A stretch of 64,000 nucleotides of DNA from an uncultured Flavobacteriaceae bacterium (lineage in GTDB: Bacteria > Bacteroidota > Bacteroidia > Flavobacteriales > Flavobacteriaceae): positions 186,001 through 250,000 of the forward strand of contig CANNGA010000002.1 of assembly GCA_947504035.1 (NCBI GenBank), written 5' to 3'. Below are positions 7,573-17,340 of this stretch, piece after piece. Below the pieces are notes generated by a model that worked only from the letters and a program-made list of their open reading frames with translations, was not told where the DNA came from and made no database searches. Both the position numbers and the translations under genes were made by a program. The stretch's first letter is position 1; the number at the start of each line of letters is the position of its first letter.

Positions 7573-9951
7573 TTGGAAAAATATTTAAGTCAGTTAAACA
7601 GTGCACAATTAGAGCCTACCATTCAGATCGACGGTCCTATGATTGTTATCGCAGGAGCCGGATCGGGTAAGACACGTGTACTTACATATCGTATTGCAAA
7701 TATGATGAGTAAAGGGATAGATCCTTTCAATATTTTATCACTAACATTTACAAATAAAGCCGCACGCGAGATGAAAGAGCGTATTGCTGCAATTGTTGGT
7801 GCTAGTGAAGCAAAAAATTTATGGATGGGTACCTTTCACTCCATTTTTGCAAAAATATTACGTATCGAAGCCGACCGATTAGGGTATCCTAGTAATTTTA
7901 CGATCTATGATGCTCAAGATTCTTCCCGTTTAATAGCATCGATTATTAAAGAGATGAAATTAGATAAGGACATCTATAAATACAAACAAATACGTTCAAG
8001 AATATCGTCGTATAAAAACAGTTTAATTACTGTTCGAGCCTATTTTCAAAATCCAGAATTAATGGAAGCAGATAAAATGGCAAGACGTCCTAGATTGGGG
8101 GACATATATAAAGAGTATGTAGACCGCTGTTTCAAGGCAGGCGCGATGGATTTTGATGATTTATTATTAAAAACAAATGAGTTATTAACGCGATTTCCTG
8201 AGGTTCTGGCTAAATATCAAAACCGATTTAAATACATATTGGTAGATGAGTATCAAGATACCAACCATTCGCAGTATTTAATAGTAAGGGCTTTATCAGA
8301 TAAATTTCAAAACATCTGTGTTGTAGGAGACGATGCCCAGAGTATCTATGCTTTTAGGGGAGCCAATATTAACAATATCCTTAATTTTCAAAAGGATTAT
8401 GATGATGTAAAGGAATTTCGCTTAGAGCAAAATTACCGCTCCACTAAAAATATTGTAAACGCCGCCAACTCTATAATTGATAAAAACGAAACGAAATTAG
8501 AAAAAGTCGTTTGGACAGCTAATGATGAAGGTGGGAAAATAAAAGTGAACCGCTCTCTTACCGATGGTGATGAAGGCCGTTATGTAGCAAGCACCATTTT
8601 TGAGACCAAAATGCAAGAGCAGCTGCCAAATAGTGATTTTGCAGTCTTGTATAGAACCAATGCACAGTCTCGTGCTATTGAAGATGCGTTAAGAAAACGA
8701 GGCATACATTATAAAATATATGGTGGTTTATCTTTTTACCAACGTAAGGAGATTAAGGATGTACTCTCTTATTTGCGTTTGGCAATAAACCCCGCAGATG
8801 AAGAAGCCTTAAAACGTGTTATAAACTTTCCACCACGAGGTATTGGACAAACTACGGTAGACCGTTTAATTGTTGCAGCAAATGGATACAAACGCAGTAT
8901 TTTTGAAGTCATTAAAAATATTGATAAAGTCGATATTAAAATCAATTCAGGAACGAAAGGGAAGTTAGAAAATTTTGCAACCCTTATTGAAAGCTTCCAA
9001 GTATTGAATGAAACTGCCGATGTTTTTGAATTGGCAGAACATGTTACCCGCACTACAGGCTTAATTAAAGAATTTAACAAAGATGTTACCCCCGAAGGTA
9101 TTGCCAAATTAGAAAACATAGAAGAACTTCTTAATGGTATGAAGGACTTTGTGGAAGGGCAGAAAGAATTAGCAGATGCCACGGGATCTCTAACAGAATT
9201 TTTAGAAGATGTAGCATTAGCTACAGATTTAGATAGTGACAAAGGCGAAGAAGACCATGTGGCCCTAATGACCATTCACTTGGCAAAAGGTTTAGAGTTT
9301 CCTCATGTATTTATTGTAGGATTAGAAGAAGACTTATTTCCTAGTGCTATGAGTATGAATACACGTAGTGAATTAGAAGAAGAACGTCGTCTATTTTATG
9401 TAGCATTAACACGAGCCGAAAAACAAGCTTATCTTACTTATGCCTTATCACGATACCGATGGGGTAAACTTGTCGATAGTGACCCTAGTCGTTTTATTGA
9501 AGAAATAGACGAACAATATTTAGACATTGTAACGCCTATAGAAGAGCGTCGTTTTAACCCTATGTTAGATGCCAGTATTTTTGGAGATACACCGCCAAAT
9601 AAGACACGAACAGCAACATCTAACCCTAATAAAATACGTTTTAAGCCAGCAAAAACATTGCAACCCAAAAAAGGTGGTGTGAAAAAAGAAGCTGAGAAAT
9701 TTCAAGTTACAGCTCCTAAAAATTTAAAACGTGTAGCATCTACAACGACTGAAACAGCCAGTACAGGTACTACAAATTTATTCGATAGTCAATTGGCCGT
9801 AGGTAATATCGTGAAGCACATGCGTTTTGGAAATGGTGAAGTGGTTAAAATAGATGGTAAAGGTGCAGATGTTAAAGCAGAAATTAAGTTTGAGACCGTA
9901 GGGACTAAGAAGTTACTATTACGTTTTGCTAAACTAGAAGTAGTGGGGTAA
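7573..9951 (+). CDS. UvrD/PcrA-type ATP-dependent DNA helicase
   Basis: Superfamily 1A 3'-5' DNA helicase of 792 residues, acting in DNA repair and replication-fork maintenance. Visible motifs are Q-motif LNSAQLEP, Walker A AGAGSGKTRV, motif Ia LTFTNKAAREMKERI, Walker B ILVDEYQDTN, motif III VVGDDAQSIYAFRGA, motif IV LEQNYRST, motif V LMTIHLAKGLEF and motif VI RRLFYVALTRAEK. The C-terminal 55 residues (VGNIVKHMRFGNGEVVKIDG onward) form the small Tudor-like tail found in PcrA. The start appears to be a TTG at 7573: it places the Q-motif at the usual distance, and the only nearby ATG (7539) is out of frame. Confidence 0.95.
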   Translation: MEKYLSQLNSAQLEPTIQIDGPMIVIAGAGSGKTRVLTYRIANMMSKGIDPFNILSLTFTNKAAREMKERIAAIVGASEAKNLWMGTFHSIFAKILRIEADRLGYPSNFTIYDAQDSSRLIASIIKEMKLDKDIYKYKQIRSRISSYKNSLITVRAYFQNPELMEADKMARRPRLGDIYKEYVDRCFKAGAMDFDDLLLKTNELLTRFPEVLAKYQNRFKYILVDEYQDTNHSQYLIVRALSDKFQNICVVGDDAQSIYAFRGANINNILNFQKDYDDVKEFRLEQNYRSTKNIVNAANSIIDKNETKLEKVVWTANDEGGKIKVNRSLTDGDEGRYVASTIFETKMQEQLPNSDFAVLYRTNAQSRAIEDALRKRGIHYKIYGGLSFYQRKEIKDVLSYLRLAINPADEEALKRVINFPPRGIGQTTVDRLIVAANGYKRSIFEVIKNIDKVDIKINSGTKGKLENFATLIESFQVLNETADVFELAEHVTRTTGLIKEFNKDVTPEGIAKLENIEELLNGMKDFVEGQKELADATGSLTEFLEDVALATDLDSDKGEEDHVALMTIHLAKGLEFPHVFIVGLEEDLFPSAMSMNTRSELEEERRLFYVALTRAEKQAYLTYALSRYRWGKLVDSDPSRFIEEIDEQYLDIVTPIEERRFNPMLDASIFGDTPPNKTRTATSNPNKIRFKPAKTLQPKKGGVKKEAEKFQVTAPKNLKRVASTTTETASTGTTNLFDSQLAVGNIVKHMRFGNGEVVKIDGKGADVKAEIKFETVGTKKLLLRFAKLEVVG

Positions 9952-9985
9952 AAACGTTTTATAACCACAACACTATAAATTAGAT

Positions 9986-10018
9986 AAAAATCGAAGGCTT
10001 AGCCTTCGATTTTTTTTT
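9986..10018 (+). terminator. Intrinsic terminator of the helicase gene
   Basis: The stem TCGAAGGC/GCCTTCGA (9991-9998 with 10002-10009) is flanked by A5 and T9 runs, giving a strong and potentially bidirectional terminator. Confidence 0.85.
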
Positions 10019-10377
10019 GTCTGAACTAAAGAGATAACTTAAAAAAAGGTGTAGCACACTATTTTTAAGTGTACGAATACCAGATTCTAAGTATTGAATT
10101 AGGGCTAATTTGTAATGGGTAGAATGCTATCATGGAGATGTCTTTAAGTATTGCCTAAGGCTAAACAACGATTTTTATATGCGCAAAGACTCGTATGATA
10201 TGAGCAAAAGTTTATAAAAGTCCTGTTGTAATTTAGCCATGTAATTAATTGATAAACAAATGTATTATGATAAAGACCTGATAAACGAAATCAATACGCA
10301 CACTAAAGAATAGTGAGTATTGATTTTAACAACATTTCGTAAAGCGTTAAACTAAAAATACTAAAAAAAAAAGAATT
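10019..10377. other. Intergenic region before dps
   Basis: About 360 bp without a convincing gene. The main visible structure is an imperfect inverted repeat at 10289-10325 (arms AATCAATAC and GTATTGATT) about 50 bp before the dps start, perhaps an operator or mRNA-stability element. No clear TAnnTTTG promoter was found. Confidence 0.4.
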
Positions 10378-10881
10378 ATGAATTATTTGAATAGGAATGA
10401 AAAAGAAATTTTACCAGTTGTTACTGCACTTAATGTCCTTCTAGCAGATTACCACATCTACTATCAGAAATTAAGAAGTAACCACTGGAATGTAGTAGGG
10501 AAGAACTTTTTTGATTTGCATGAAAAATTCGAAGAATTGTATAACGATGCAAGAGTGAAAATTGATGAAATTGCAGAGCGTATACTCACGTTACGTTACC
10601 ACCCTATGAGTACGTTGAAAGACTACTTAGAAACGGCATCAATACAAGAAGAAGCCCCTGTAAAGACAGATCAAGATATGGTTGAAAATATCTTAAATGA
10701 TCATAAATTACTATTAGCACAAATGGCAGAAGTGATAGAAAACGCTAATGCTATTGGAGATGAAGGCACCATAGATTTAATTGGAGCCTACATTAGAGAA
10801 TTAGAGAAAACAAGCTGGATGCTACACGCTTGGACTAAAAAAACAACAGACACATTAAAAGAAGACCTTGTAGACGCTTAG
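10378..10881 (+). CDS. dps: Dps family DNA-binding/ferritin-like protein
   Basis: Dodecameric mini-ferritin that oxidises and stores iron and protects DNA during starvation or peroxide stress. The 167 residues are normal for Dps. The ferroxidase motif is seen as SNHWNVVGKNFFDLHEKFEE, continuing to YNDARVKIDEIAER, with the conserved His, Asp and Glu residues at the intersubunit site. The C-terminal helix carries EKTSWMLHAW. The preceding 50 bp hold an inverted repeat that might bind a regulator. The MscS-type channel gene follows after 60 bp. Confidence 0.93.
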   Translation: MNYLNRNEKEILPVVTALNVLLADYHIYYQKLRSNHWNVVGKNFFDLHEKFEELYNDARVKIDEIAERILTLRYHPMSTLKDYLETASIQEEAPVKTDQDMVENILNDHKLLLAQMAEVIENANAIGDEGTIDLIGAYIRELEKTSWMLHAWTKKTTDTLKEDLVDA

Positions 10882-10941
10882 ATTTTTAAATACGTACGCT
10901 AGTTTGGAAGCACAGATTTAATAATTTAAAAGCAAAATACA

Positions 10942-11844
10942 ATGAAAGAGACATTAAGAGAAGCATTACAGCAACTTATAGGTAAATTACAAGGTTGGTT
11001 AACAGCAATTATAGAGAATATCCCCAATTTAATATTAGCCATTTTGGTTATGGCTACGGCTTATTTTATTTCAAAATACATCAGTAAATGGGTGTATAAA
11101 TTGGTGAAAAACCGAGTAAGTCAAGCCTCTATAGCCAATATGATATCTAAAATATCTGCAATAGTAGTGGTTGCTGCAGGTTTATTTTTAGCATTAGGTA
11201 TACTGAATTTAAGTAAAATGCTAACCTCATTACTAGCAGGAGCAGGAGTGGCCGGTTTGGCTATAGGTTTAGCGCTTCAAGGTACCCTATCCAATACATT
11301 TGCTGGAATAGTACTGTCATTCAGAAAAAAGATTCGCATTGGTAATTGGGTAGAAACAAACGGATATTCTGGAGAGATAACCGATATTAACCTCAAAGAT
11401 TTTACACTACGAGAAGCCGATAATAATAGTGTTGTTATCCCTAATAAAATGATTTTAGAAAACCCTTTAAAAAACTATTCGCTTACCACAAAAATGCGTG
11501 TATTTTTAGAGTGTGGTGTGGGGTATGATTCCAATTTAGAGGAAGTAGAACGTTTAACCAAAGAGACCATAGCTAATAAATTCGATCAAATAGAAGATGC
11601 AGATGATGTAGAATTTTATTATACCGATTTTGGTGATAGTGCTGTTAACTACTTATGTCGATTTTGGATTGATGCAGAAAGTATGTTAGAAAAACTACGC
11701 GCTAAAACAACAGCAATAATAGAAATTAAAAAGGCATACGATAAAGCAGGGATTACTATACCATTCCCGATACGTACTTTAGAATTTAACTCTAAACTAG
11801 AATTAAATAAAGTAGGAACATCTAAGGAGTTCTCAGAAAACTAG
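10942..11844 (+). CDS. Small-conductance mechanosensitive channel (MscS family)
   Basis: A 300-residue inner-membrane channel that opens under membrane tension and releases solutes on hypo-osmotic shock. Membrane segments lie near residues 25-45 and 68-92, and the pore helix is GAGVAGLAIGLALQGTLSN with the Gly/Ala packing typical of MscS TM3. The beta domain follows (FRKKIRIGNWVETNGYSGEI, then VVIPNKMILENPLKNYS). Length and architecture match E. coli MscS. It follows dps on the same strand, so joint expression under stress is possible but not shown. Confidence 0.93.
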   Translation: MKETLREALQQLIGKLQGWLTAIIENIPNLILAILVMATAYFISKYISKWVYKLVKNRVSQASIANMISKISAIVVVAAGLFLALGILNLSKMLTSLLAGAGVAGLAIGLALQGTLSNTFAGIVLSFRKKIRIGNWVETNGYSGEITDINLKDFTLREADNNSVVIPNKMILENPLKNYSLTTKMRVFLECGVGYDSNLEEVERLTKETIANKFDQIEDADDVEFYYTDFGDSAVNYLCRFWIDAESMLEKLRAKTTAIIEIKKAYDKAGITIPFPIRTLEFNSKLELNKVGTSKEFSEN

Positions 11845-11917
11845 AAGGCGATACGAATATACTTGAATTACGATCGCATCCATCAAGAAGACCTATTCAC
11901 CTTAAAACATTTTAAAA

Positions 11918-12478
11918 ATGAAAATAGCTATAACAGTATTAGCAACTATAGTGTGTGGAAGTGTATTTGCACAACATGCACCAACAGAAATAAAAAAAGA
12001 AACAGAAATAAAATCTATAGCGTTTAAAGAAGGCGCTAAAATTAGTGAAGGAAAAATGAAAATAGTCACAAAAGAAAGTTCTAATGTCGTTTTAGATGAA
12101 AAAGATGCTTTTAAAGTGAACCAAGACAGAGTGCCTGCAACTAGAAAAATAGAAAAAACCGTAATGATTGATAACGATCAAGACACGGCATACGATATAA
12201 AAACGAAAGAGACTTTTTATATTAATGAAGGAGATACCTATCGTTTTTCGTCTAGTGCTACAGGTTTTGATATGGCTTATAGTGATGATGAAGATGCTTT
12301 TATAAAGGTAGGTAAAGCTTGGAATACAAATACTTCGGGCATATACATTATAAAGGCAGAGGGGCATGATGGTATTGGTTATTTTAAACCCAATGGCGAT
12401 TTTACGATAGAACATTATGACGACACATCAGGAACCATTAAAGCAACAACTTATAAATCGCAAGACACAGCGTTGTAA
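11918..12478 (+). CDS. Exported hypothetical protein
   Basis: A 186-residue protein with a clear Sec signal peptide (MKIAITVLATIVCGSVFAQ, cleavage expected near VFAQ). The mature part is rich in charged and Thr residues, with segments such as AKISEGKMKIVTKESSNVVL and a closing region of short beta-like stretches. No domain is recognised. It is probably periplasmic. A terminator closes the unit 29 bp downstream. Confidence 0.7.
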   Translation: MKIAITVLATIVCGSVFAQHAPTEIKKETEIKSIAFKEGAKISEGKMKIVTKESSNVVLDEKDAFKVNQDRVPATRKIEKTVMIDNDQDTAYDIKTKETFYINEGDTYRFSSSATGFDMAYSDDEDAFIKVGKAWNTNTSGIYIIKAEGHDGIGYFKPNGDFTIEHYDDTSGTIKATTYKSQDTAL

Positions 12479-12506
12479 AATAATGTACGCGTATTAATAT
12501 AAATCT

Positions 12507-12536
12507 AAAAAGTCCTGATGCCTTCAGGACTTTTTG
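12507..12536 (+). terminator. Intrinsic terminator
   Basis: Stem AGTCCTGA/TCAGGACT (12511-12518 with 12524-12531) with a 5-nt loop, an A4 run before and a T5 run after. Confidence 0.85.
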
Positions 12537-12568
12537 TATTTTAGATCATATTTAAATTTTAAATTCCA

Positions 12569-13261
12569 ATGAGCGTCAAAGTTCCAAAATCAGTATTTAG
12601 TTTTTTTAAAAAATTAGAGAAAAATAACAATAGAGATTGGTTTAATGCGAATAAACCAGAATTTAAATCTGTGGAAGCCGAAGTGAAGCAAGTATATCAA
12701 AAGCTCTTAGAGCGTTTAGAGATACATGATAATATTGACAAGTTAAAGCTCTTTAGAATTTATAGAGATGTTCGTTTTTCAAAGAATAAGTTGCCCTATA
12801 AAACCCATTTTGGAGGTGCTTTTCATCGCACAAAACCAAGGTTAAGAGGAGGCTACTATTTACACCTCCAACCCAATAATGAAAGTTTTATAGCTACTGG
12901 GTTTTGGGATCCTGCAAAAGAAGACCTGTTACGCATTCGTAAAGAATTTGAAATGGATGACAGTGAGATTAGAGCCCTATTAGCGCAACCAGATTTTAAT
13001 ACCGTTTGGGGAGACACTTTTGAAGGCGATGAAGTAAAAACGGCACCAAAAGGGTTTAGTAAAACACACAAGTCTATTGATTTGATTAAAAAAAAGCAAT
13101 ACATATTTACTAAAAAGTTTACAGATGCTGAAGTTTTAGAAGCAGACTTTTTAGAGCATGTAGATCATGCATTTAAAGCCATTAGACCGTTTTTTGATTA
13201 TATGAGTGATGTATTAACTACAGATTTAAACGGGGTTTCCTTACTAGATGATGAGCTGTAA
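12569..13261 (+). CDS. DUF2461 family protein
   Basis: A 230-residue cytoplasmic protein of the DUF2461 (TIGR02453) family. Hallmarks are FFKKLEKNNNRDWFNANKPE at the N-terminus, then FRIYRDVRFSKNKLPYKTHF, and GGYYLHLQPNNESFIATGFW. The family is widespread in Bacteroidota and other bacteria, and its function is unknown. The length is normal and the ATG gives the conserved start. It converges with the minus-strand gene at 13383. Confidence 0.88.
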   Translation: MSVKVPKSVFSFFKKLEKNNNRDWFNANKPEFKSVEAEVKQVYQKLLERLEIHDNIDKLKLFRIYRDVRFSKNKLPYKTHFGGAFHRTKPRLRGGYYLHLQPNNESFIATGFWDPAKEDLLRIRKEFEMDDSEIRALLAQPDFNTVWGDTFEGDEVKTAPKGFSKTHKSIDLIKKKQYIFTKKFTDAEVLEADFLEHVDHAFKAIRPFFDYMSDVLTTDLNGVSLLDDEL

Positions 13262-13297
13262 TTTAGAGTTCATTACATTTTAAACCCAAGAAAATTT

Positions 13298-13337
13298 ATC
13301 AAAACATCTCAGCACAATGCTATTGAGAGGTTTTGAT
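13298..13337. terminator. Imperfect inverted repeat between convergent genes
   Basis: ATCAAAAC at 13298-13305 pairs with GTTTTGAT at 13330-13337, and an inner CTCA/TGAG pairing extends it. It lies between the convergent genes ending at 13261 and 13383. There is no strong T-run. Confidence 0.35.
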
Positions 13338-13382
13338 ACCAACCCTAGAGCTTCCAATTTCATAAAACCGTTAGTAGAGGTT

Positions 13383-13799
13383 TTAAACCGCAGTTAAAAA
13401 AGCAGACTTTTCAAATAACTGAATTTGGCTTACAAGACGTTGTTTTACAAGCGCCATCATACGTTTATTTAAAGCCGAAGAATTTTTAATATAAACCTGA
13501 TAGTCTTCTACGGTAAATAAGCCTATAATCATACCTTTCATGGCATTTCTAAGCTTCATATCTTTTTGTATGGCATTTTCTATATAAGCGATACGTTTGT
13601 CTAAAGACAAATCTAAAAACACCGATTTGTGTTTTACGATATAATTTTTAAAAACAGCGATAAATAAATCATTTTGAAACTTAATGATGGGGCGCAAAAC
13701 TAAATTTTGAAAACGCTCATCGGCACTCATGCTGTCATGAACTGTACTATTTGGAATTTCGGGTCTAATTGTGCTTAATATAGAATGTCTGGAATCCAT
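13383..13799 (-). CDS. Hypothetical protein
   Basis: A 138-residue, Lys/Arg-rich and apparently all-alpha cytoplasmic protein with no signal peptide or membrane segment (DSRHSILSTIRPEIPNSTVH at the start, then helices such as AIQKDMKLRNAMKGMIIGLF). The composition and regular helices suggest a conserved flavobacterial protein, but no family is recognised. It is divergent from the DUF72 gene at 14048 and convergent with the DUF2461 gene. Confidence 0.6.
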   Translation of the reverse strand: MDSRHSILSTIRPEIPNSTVHDSMSADERFQNLVLRPIIKFQNDLFIAVFKNYIVKHKSVFLDLSLDKRIAYIENAIQKDMKLRNAMKGMIIGLFTVEDYQVYIKNSSALNKRMMALVKQRLVSQIQLFEKSAFLTAV

Positions 13800-14047
13800 C
13801 GTAGTGTGTTTTTATTAAAATTACGTATTAATAGGCTGCATTTAAAAGGCGTGCAGGTCTAATTGTTAACGGTCTTATTAACATTTTACTTTTACTATCT
13901 TTATGCAAAAATCAAGCCATGCTTAAAAAGAGGATTAAACTTAAGACCTGAGCATCTTTTTCAGTTTTATAAATCGTTATAAACTTTAAAAAGAGGTTTA
14001 AGGTTAAACTCCGTATTAAAAGCAGTCTTGCCTGTAATTGAAAACTT

Positions 14048-14935
14048 ATGAAATTTGGAAGTGTAGACAACGCCGGTATAATCGATTTTAAATTACCAAC
14101 AGATCACAAGGCTACTGCTCGTGTTTTAGGTAGAGACAAAAGACCCGATGCCCCTGAAATCTATGTAGGATGTGCCAAATGGAATCGCGCCGATTTAAAA
14201 GGGTTCTATCCTAGAGGGACTAAAGACGAATTGGTCTACTACGGTACGCAATTTAATGCCATAGAAATGAATGCCACATTTTACCGTATTTTTCCGCCAG
14301 AGCAGTTTACAACATGGTATCGTAAAGTGCCTGATAATTTTAAGTTTTTCCCTAAATTAAATCAGGAAATTAGCCATTGGAAACGCTTAAAAGATGTAGA
14401 CGCTGTGGTAAAGCACTATCTATATAATGTAGCCAATTTAAAAGAAAAATTAGGAACAGTATTTTTACAAATGCATGCTAATTTTTCTCCAAAAGATTTT
14501 GATCGGGTGGTTGCATTTATAGCACAATGGCCCAAAGAGATCCCTTTAGCGATAGAATTTAGACACACAGATTGGTTTAACGATGCCATGGTAGCAGAAG
14601 AACTCTATGAAGTGTTAGAGACTAATAACATTGCTAATGTTATTGTAGATACCGCAGGGCGTCGTGATTTAATGCACATGCGTTTAACCAATACAACAGC
14701 ATTTGTACGGTATGTTGGTGCTAATCATGACACCGATTATACCCGTTTAGACGATTGGGTGGCTCGGTTAAAGCTCTGGAAAACGCAAGGTCTTAAAACC
14801 ATCAATTTTTTTATACATCAAAATATAGAAGAAGCGTCTCCTTTACTTTCAGCCTATTTTATAGAAAAATTAAATGCGGCATTAGGTTGTCAATTAACAA
14901 TTCCTAATGAAGTGAAACAAAAAACATTGTTTTAA
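14048..14935 (+). CDS. DUF72 domain-containing protein
   Basis: A 295-residue TIM-barrel protein of the DUF72 (YecE-like) family. Diagnostic segments are YVGCAKWNRADLKGFYPRGTK, YYGTQFNAIEMNATFYRI, KFFPKLNQEISHWKRL and GTVFLQMHANFSP. The family is widespread, and its biochemical role is unknown. The first about 38 residues before the domain are typical of flavobacterial members, so the ATG at 14048 is accepted. It is a single gene, with the leu operon promoter region downstream. Confidence 0.9.
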   Translation: MKFGSVDNAGIIDFKLPTDHKATARVLGRDKRPDAPEIYVGCAKWNRADLKGFYPRGTKDELVYYGTQFNAIEMNATFYRIFPPEQFTTWYRKVPDNFKFFPKLNQEISHWKRLKDVDAVVKHYLYNVANLKEKLGTVFLQMHANFSPKDFDRVVAFIAQWPKEIPLAIEFRHTDWFNDAMVAEELYEVLETNNIANVIVDTAGRRDLMHMRLTNTTAFVRYVGANHDTDYTRLDDWVARLKLWKTQGLKTINFFIHQNIEEASPLLSAYFIEKLNAALGCQLTIPNEVKQKTLF

Positions 14936-15255
14936 CATTTGTATGTGTTTTTAGAAGCGTATTGGACTTTTAAAAACGTTAGAAAAGTCATGATACCGTA
15001 GTGTTTAGAGTGCCAATACAATTTTAGGTACTGTCTGCGCTGTAAAGTCGAGAAGATAGTGCTAAAATACATTTAAAAATTATAATCAATTTTCTCAATC
15101 TATTGCATTAAATTCAAATAATAGAATATCCATTGGATTTAATATAAAAATTATATAACAAAGCGCTCTAAAGTTTCAAATATCTGTAATAAAATATAAA
15201 TTTGCGACTCTATAGCTACCTCGCGTAGTTTTAACACAATAATTATAGATATTTT
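14936..15255. other. Intergenic region before the leu operon
   Basis: 320 bp without a convincing gene. It contains the leuC promoter near its right end. No leader peptide rich in Leu codons, T-box or obvious attenuator hairpin is seen. Confidence 0.5.
15197..15204 (+). promoter_or_regulatory. -7 promoter element of the leu operon
   Basis: TAAATTTG is a perfect match to the Bacteroidota -7 consensus TAnnTTTG. A weak -33-like TTTC lies 23 bp upstream (15174). Transcription would begin near 15210, giving a leader of about 45 nt before the leuC ATG at 15256. Confidence 0.65.
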
Positions 15256-16650
15256 ATGAGTAAATCATTGTTTGACAAAGTTTGGGATTCGCATGTGGTG
15301 CGACATATTGAAGATGGACCAGATGTTTTGTATATAGATCGTCATTTAATCCACGAAGTTACAAGTCCTGTAGCATTTGTTGGTTTAGAAAGTAGAGGGT
15401 TAAGTGTTTTATACCCACAACGTACGTTTGCTGTTGCAGATCATAACACACCAACGATTAACCAACACTTACCTGTTCAAGATCCTTTATCTGCAAACCA
15501 ATTAAAAACACTAGAGAACAATGCCAATAAATATGGTATTAGTCACTGGGGGCTTGGTCATGAAAATAATGGTATTGTACATGTTGTAGGACCAGAAAAC
15601 GGAATTACTTTACCAGGTGCTACTATTGTTTGTGGTGATTCACATACATCAACGCATGGTGCTTTTGGCGCTATTGCCTTTGGTATAGGAACGTCTGAAG
15701 TAGAAATGGTACTAACCACACAATGTATCATGCAACCTAAGCCTAAGAAAATGCGTATTAGCGTTAATGGGGCATTAAATAAAGGGGTAACGCCTAAAGA
15801 TGTAGGATTGTATATTATATCTCAATTAACGACATCTGGAGCAACAGGTTACTTTGTAGAATATGCAGGTGATGTTTTCGAAAATATGACTATGGAAGGT
15901 CGTATGACGGTGTGTAACTTATCTATTGAGATGGGCGCACGTGGTGGTATGGTAGCACCAGATGAAAAAACATTCGAGTACATTAAAGGAAGAGCAATGA
16001 CCCCTAAAGGTGCCGATTGGGATAAAGCCATGACCTATTGGGAAACGCTTAAAACTGATGATGATGCAGTGTTTGATAAAGAATTAACGTTTGATGCAAG
16101 TACTATCGAACCCATGATTACCTATGGTACCAATCCAGGTATGGGTATTGGAATCTCTAAAAATATTCCTTCTGCAGATAGTGTAGAAGGCGGTAAAGCT
16201 ACTTATGATAAGTCTTTAGCGTATATGGGGTATGCAGAAAACGAAGAAATGATAGGGAAGAAGATTGATTACGTATTTATTGGTAGTTGTACTAATGGAC
16301 GTATCGAAGATTTCCGTGCTTTTGCATCTATCGTAAAAGGCAGAAAAAAGGCAGACAATGTAACCGCTTGGTTAGTGCCAGGATCACATATTGTAGAAGC
16401 TAAAATTAAAGAAGAAGGCTTATTAGATATTTTTGAAGCTGCTGGTTTTGTTTTAAGAGAACCTGGATGTTCTGCATGTTTAGCAATGAATGATGATAAG
16501 GTACCAGCTGGTAAATATGCGGTAAGTACGTCTAACAGAAACTTCGAAGGACGACAAGGTCCTGGATCAAGAACGTTATTGGCTAGTCCTTTAGTTGCAG
16601 CAGCAGCAGCAGTTACTGGCGTTGTAACCGATCCTAGAGAATTACTATAA
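15256..16650 (+). CDS. leuC: 3-isopropylmalate dehydratase large subunit LeuC
   Basis: Aconitase-family large subunit; with LeuD it isomerises 2-isopropylmalate to 3-isopropylmalate, and the same complex can act on citramalate. The 464 residues are full length. Cysteine ligands of the 4Fe-4S cluster are seen in FIGSCTNGR and in [12 protein letters not shown]. Substrate-site segments [14 protein letters not shown] and [10 protein letters not shown] are intact. It is the first gene of leuC-leuD-cimA/leuA-leuB, which runs on one strand with short gaps behind a good promoter. Confidence 0.97.
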   Translation: MSKSLFDKVWDSHVVRHIEDGPDVLYIDRHLIHEVTSPVAFVGLESRGLSVLYPQRTFAVADHNTPTINQHLPVQDPLSANQLKTLENNANKYGISHWGLGHENNGIVHVVGPENGITLPGATIVCGDSHTSTHGAFGAIAFGIGTSEVEMVLTTQCIMQPKPKKMRISVNGALNKGVTPKDVGLYIISQLTTSGATGYFVEYAGDVFENMTMEGRMTVCNLSIEMGARGGMVAPDEKTFEYIKGRAMTPKGADWDKAMTYWETLKTDDDAVFDKELTFDASTIEPMITYGTNPGMGIGISKNIPSADSVEGGKATYDKSLAYMGYAENEEMIGKKIDYVFIGSCTNGRIEDFRAFASIVKGRKKADNVTAWLVPGSHIVEAKIKEEGLLDIFEAAGFVLREPGCSACLAMNDDKVPAGKYAVSTSNRNFEGRQGPGSRTLLASPLVAAAAAVTGVVTDPRELL

Positions 16651-16740
16651 AACATGTGGCGCTAAAGTGTATTACAACGCAAAGCAAAACTTAATAAAAA
16701 AATAGCCTAAAGGTTATCCTAAAGGCAAATAGCAAATAAA

Positions 16741-17337
16741 ATGGCTTACGATAAATTTACAACATTAAAGAGTACTGTAGTTCCATTACCTATAGAGAAT
16801 GTAGATACAGATCAAATTATTCCAGCACGTTTCTTAAAAGCTACGAAACGTGAAGGTTTTGGCGATAACTTGTTTCGCGATTGGAGATACAATGGCGATG
16901 ATACTCCAAAAGAAGACTTCGTATTAAATAATCCTATTTACAAAGGTAAAATACTAGTAGGAGGTAAGAACTTTGGTTCTGGATCTTCTAGAGAACACGC
17001 TGCATGGGCCGTATACGATTATGGTTTTCGTTGTGTAGTCTCTAGTTTTTTTGCAGACATCTTTAAAAACAACTGTTTAAATATAGGTGTATTACCTGTA
17101 CAAATAAGCGCTGAGTTTTTAAATGAGATTTTTGAAGCAACATACGCAGACCCAAGTACAGAAGTGGAAATAGATTTAAATGCGCAAACGATTACTTTAT
17201 TAAGTTCTGGTTCGCAAGAGTCTTTTGCCATTAACGGTTACAAGAAAGATAACATGCTAAATGGTTTTGATGATATCGACTATTTACAGAATATAAAAAG
17301 TGAGATAGAAACGTTTACAGCATCTCGTCCTTTCTAA
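16741..17337 (+). CDS. leuD: 3-isopropylmalate dehydratase small subunit LeuD
   Basis: Small swivelling subunit that completes the LeuCD active site. The 198 residues match the family. The diagnostic loop is VGGKNFGSGSSREHAAWAV, and VDTDQIIPARFLK is in the N-terminal part. It lies 90 bp after leuC, and its stop is 3 bp before the next ATG, so translational coupling with the synthase gene is likely. Confidence 0.97.
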   Translation: MAYDKFTTLKSTVVPLPIENVDTDQIIPARFLKATKREGFGDNLFRDWRYNGDDTPKEDFVLNNPIYKGKILVGGKNFGSGSSREHAAWAVYDYGFRCVVSSFFADIFKNNCLNIGVLPVQISAEFLNEIFEATYADPSTEVEIDLNAQTITLLSSGSQESFAINGYKKDNMLNGFDDIDYLQNIKSEIETFTASRPF

Positions 17338-17340
17338 TTT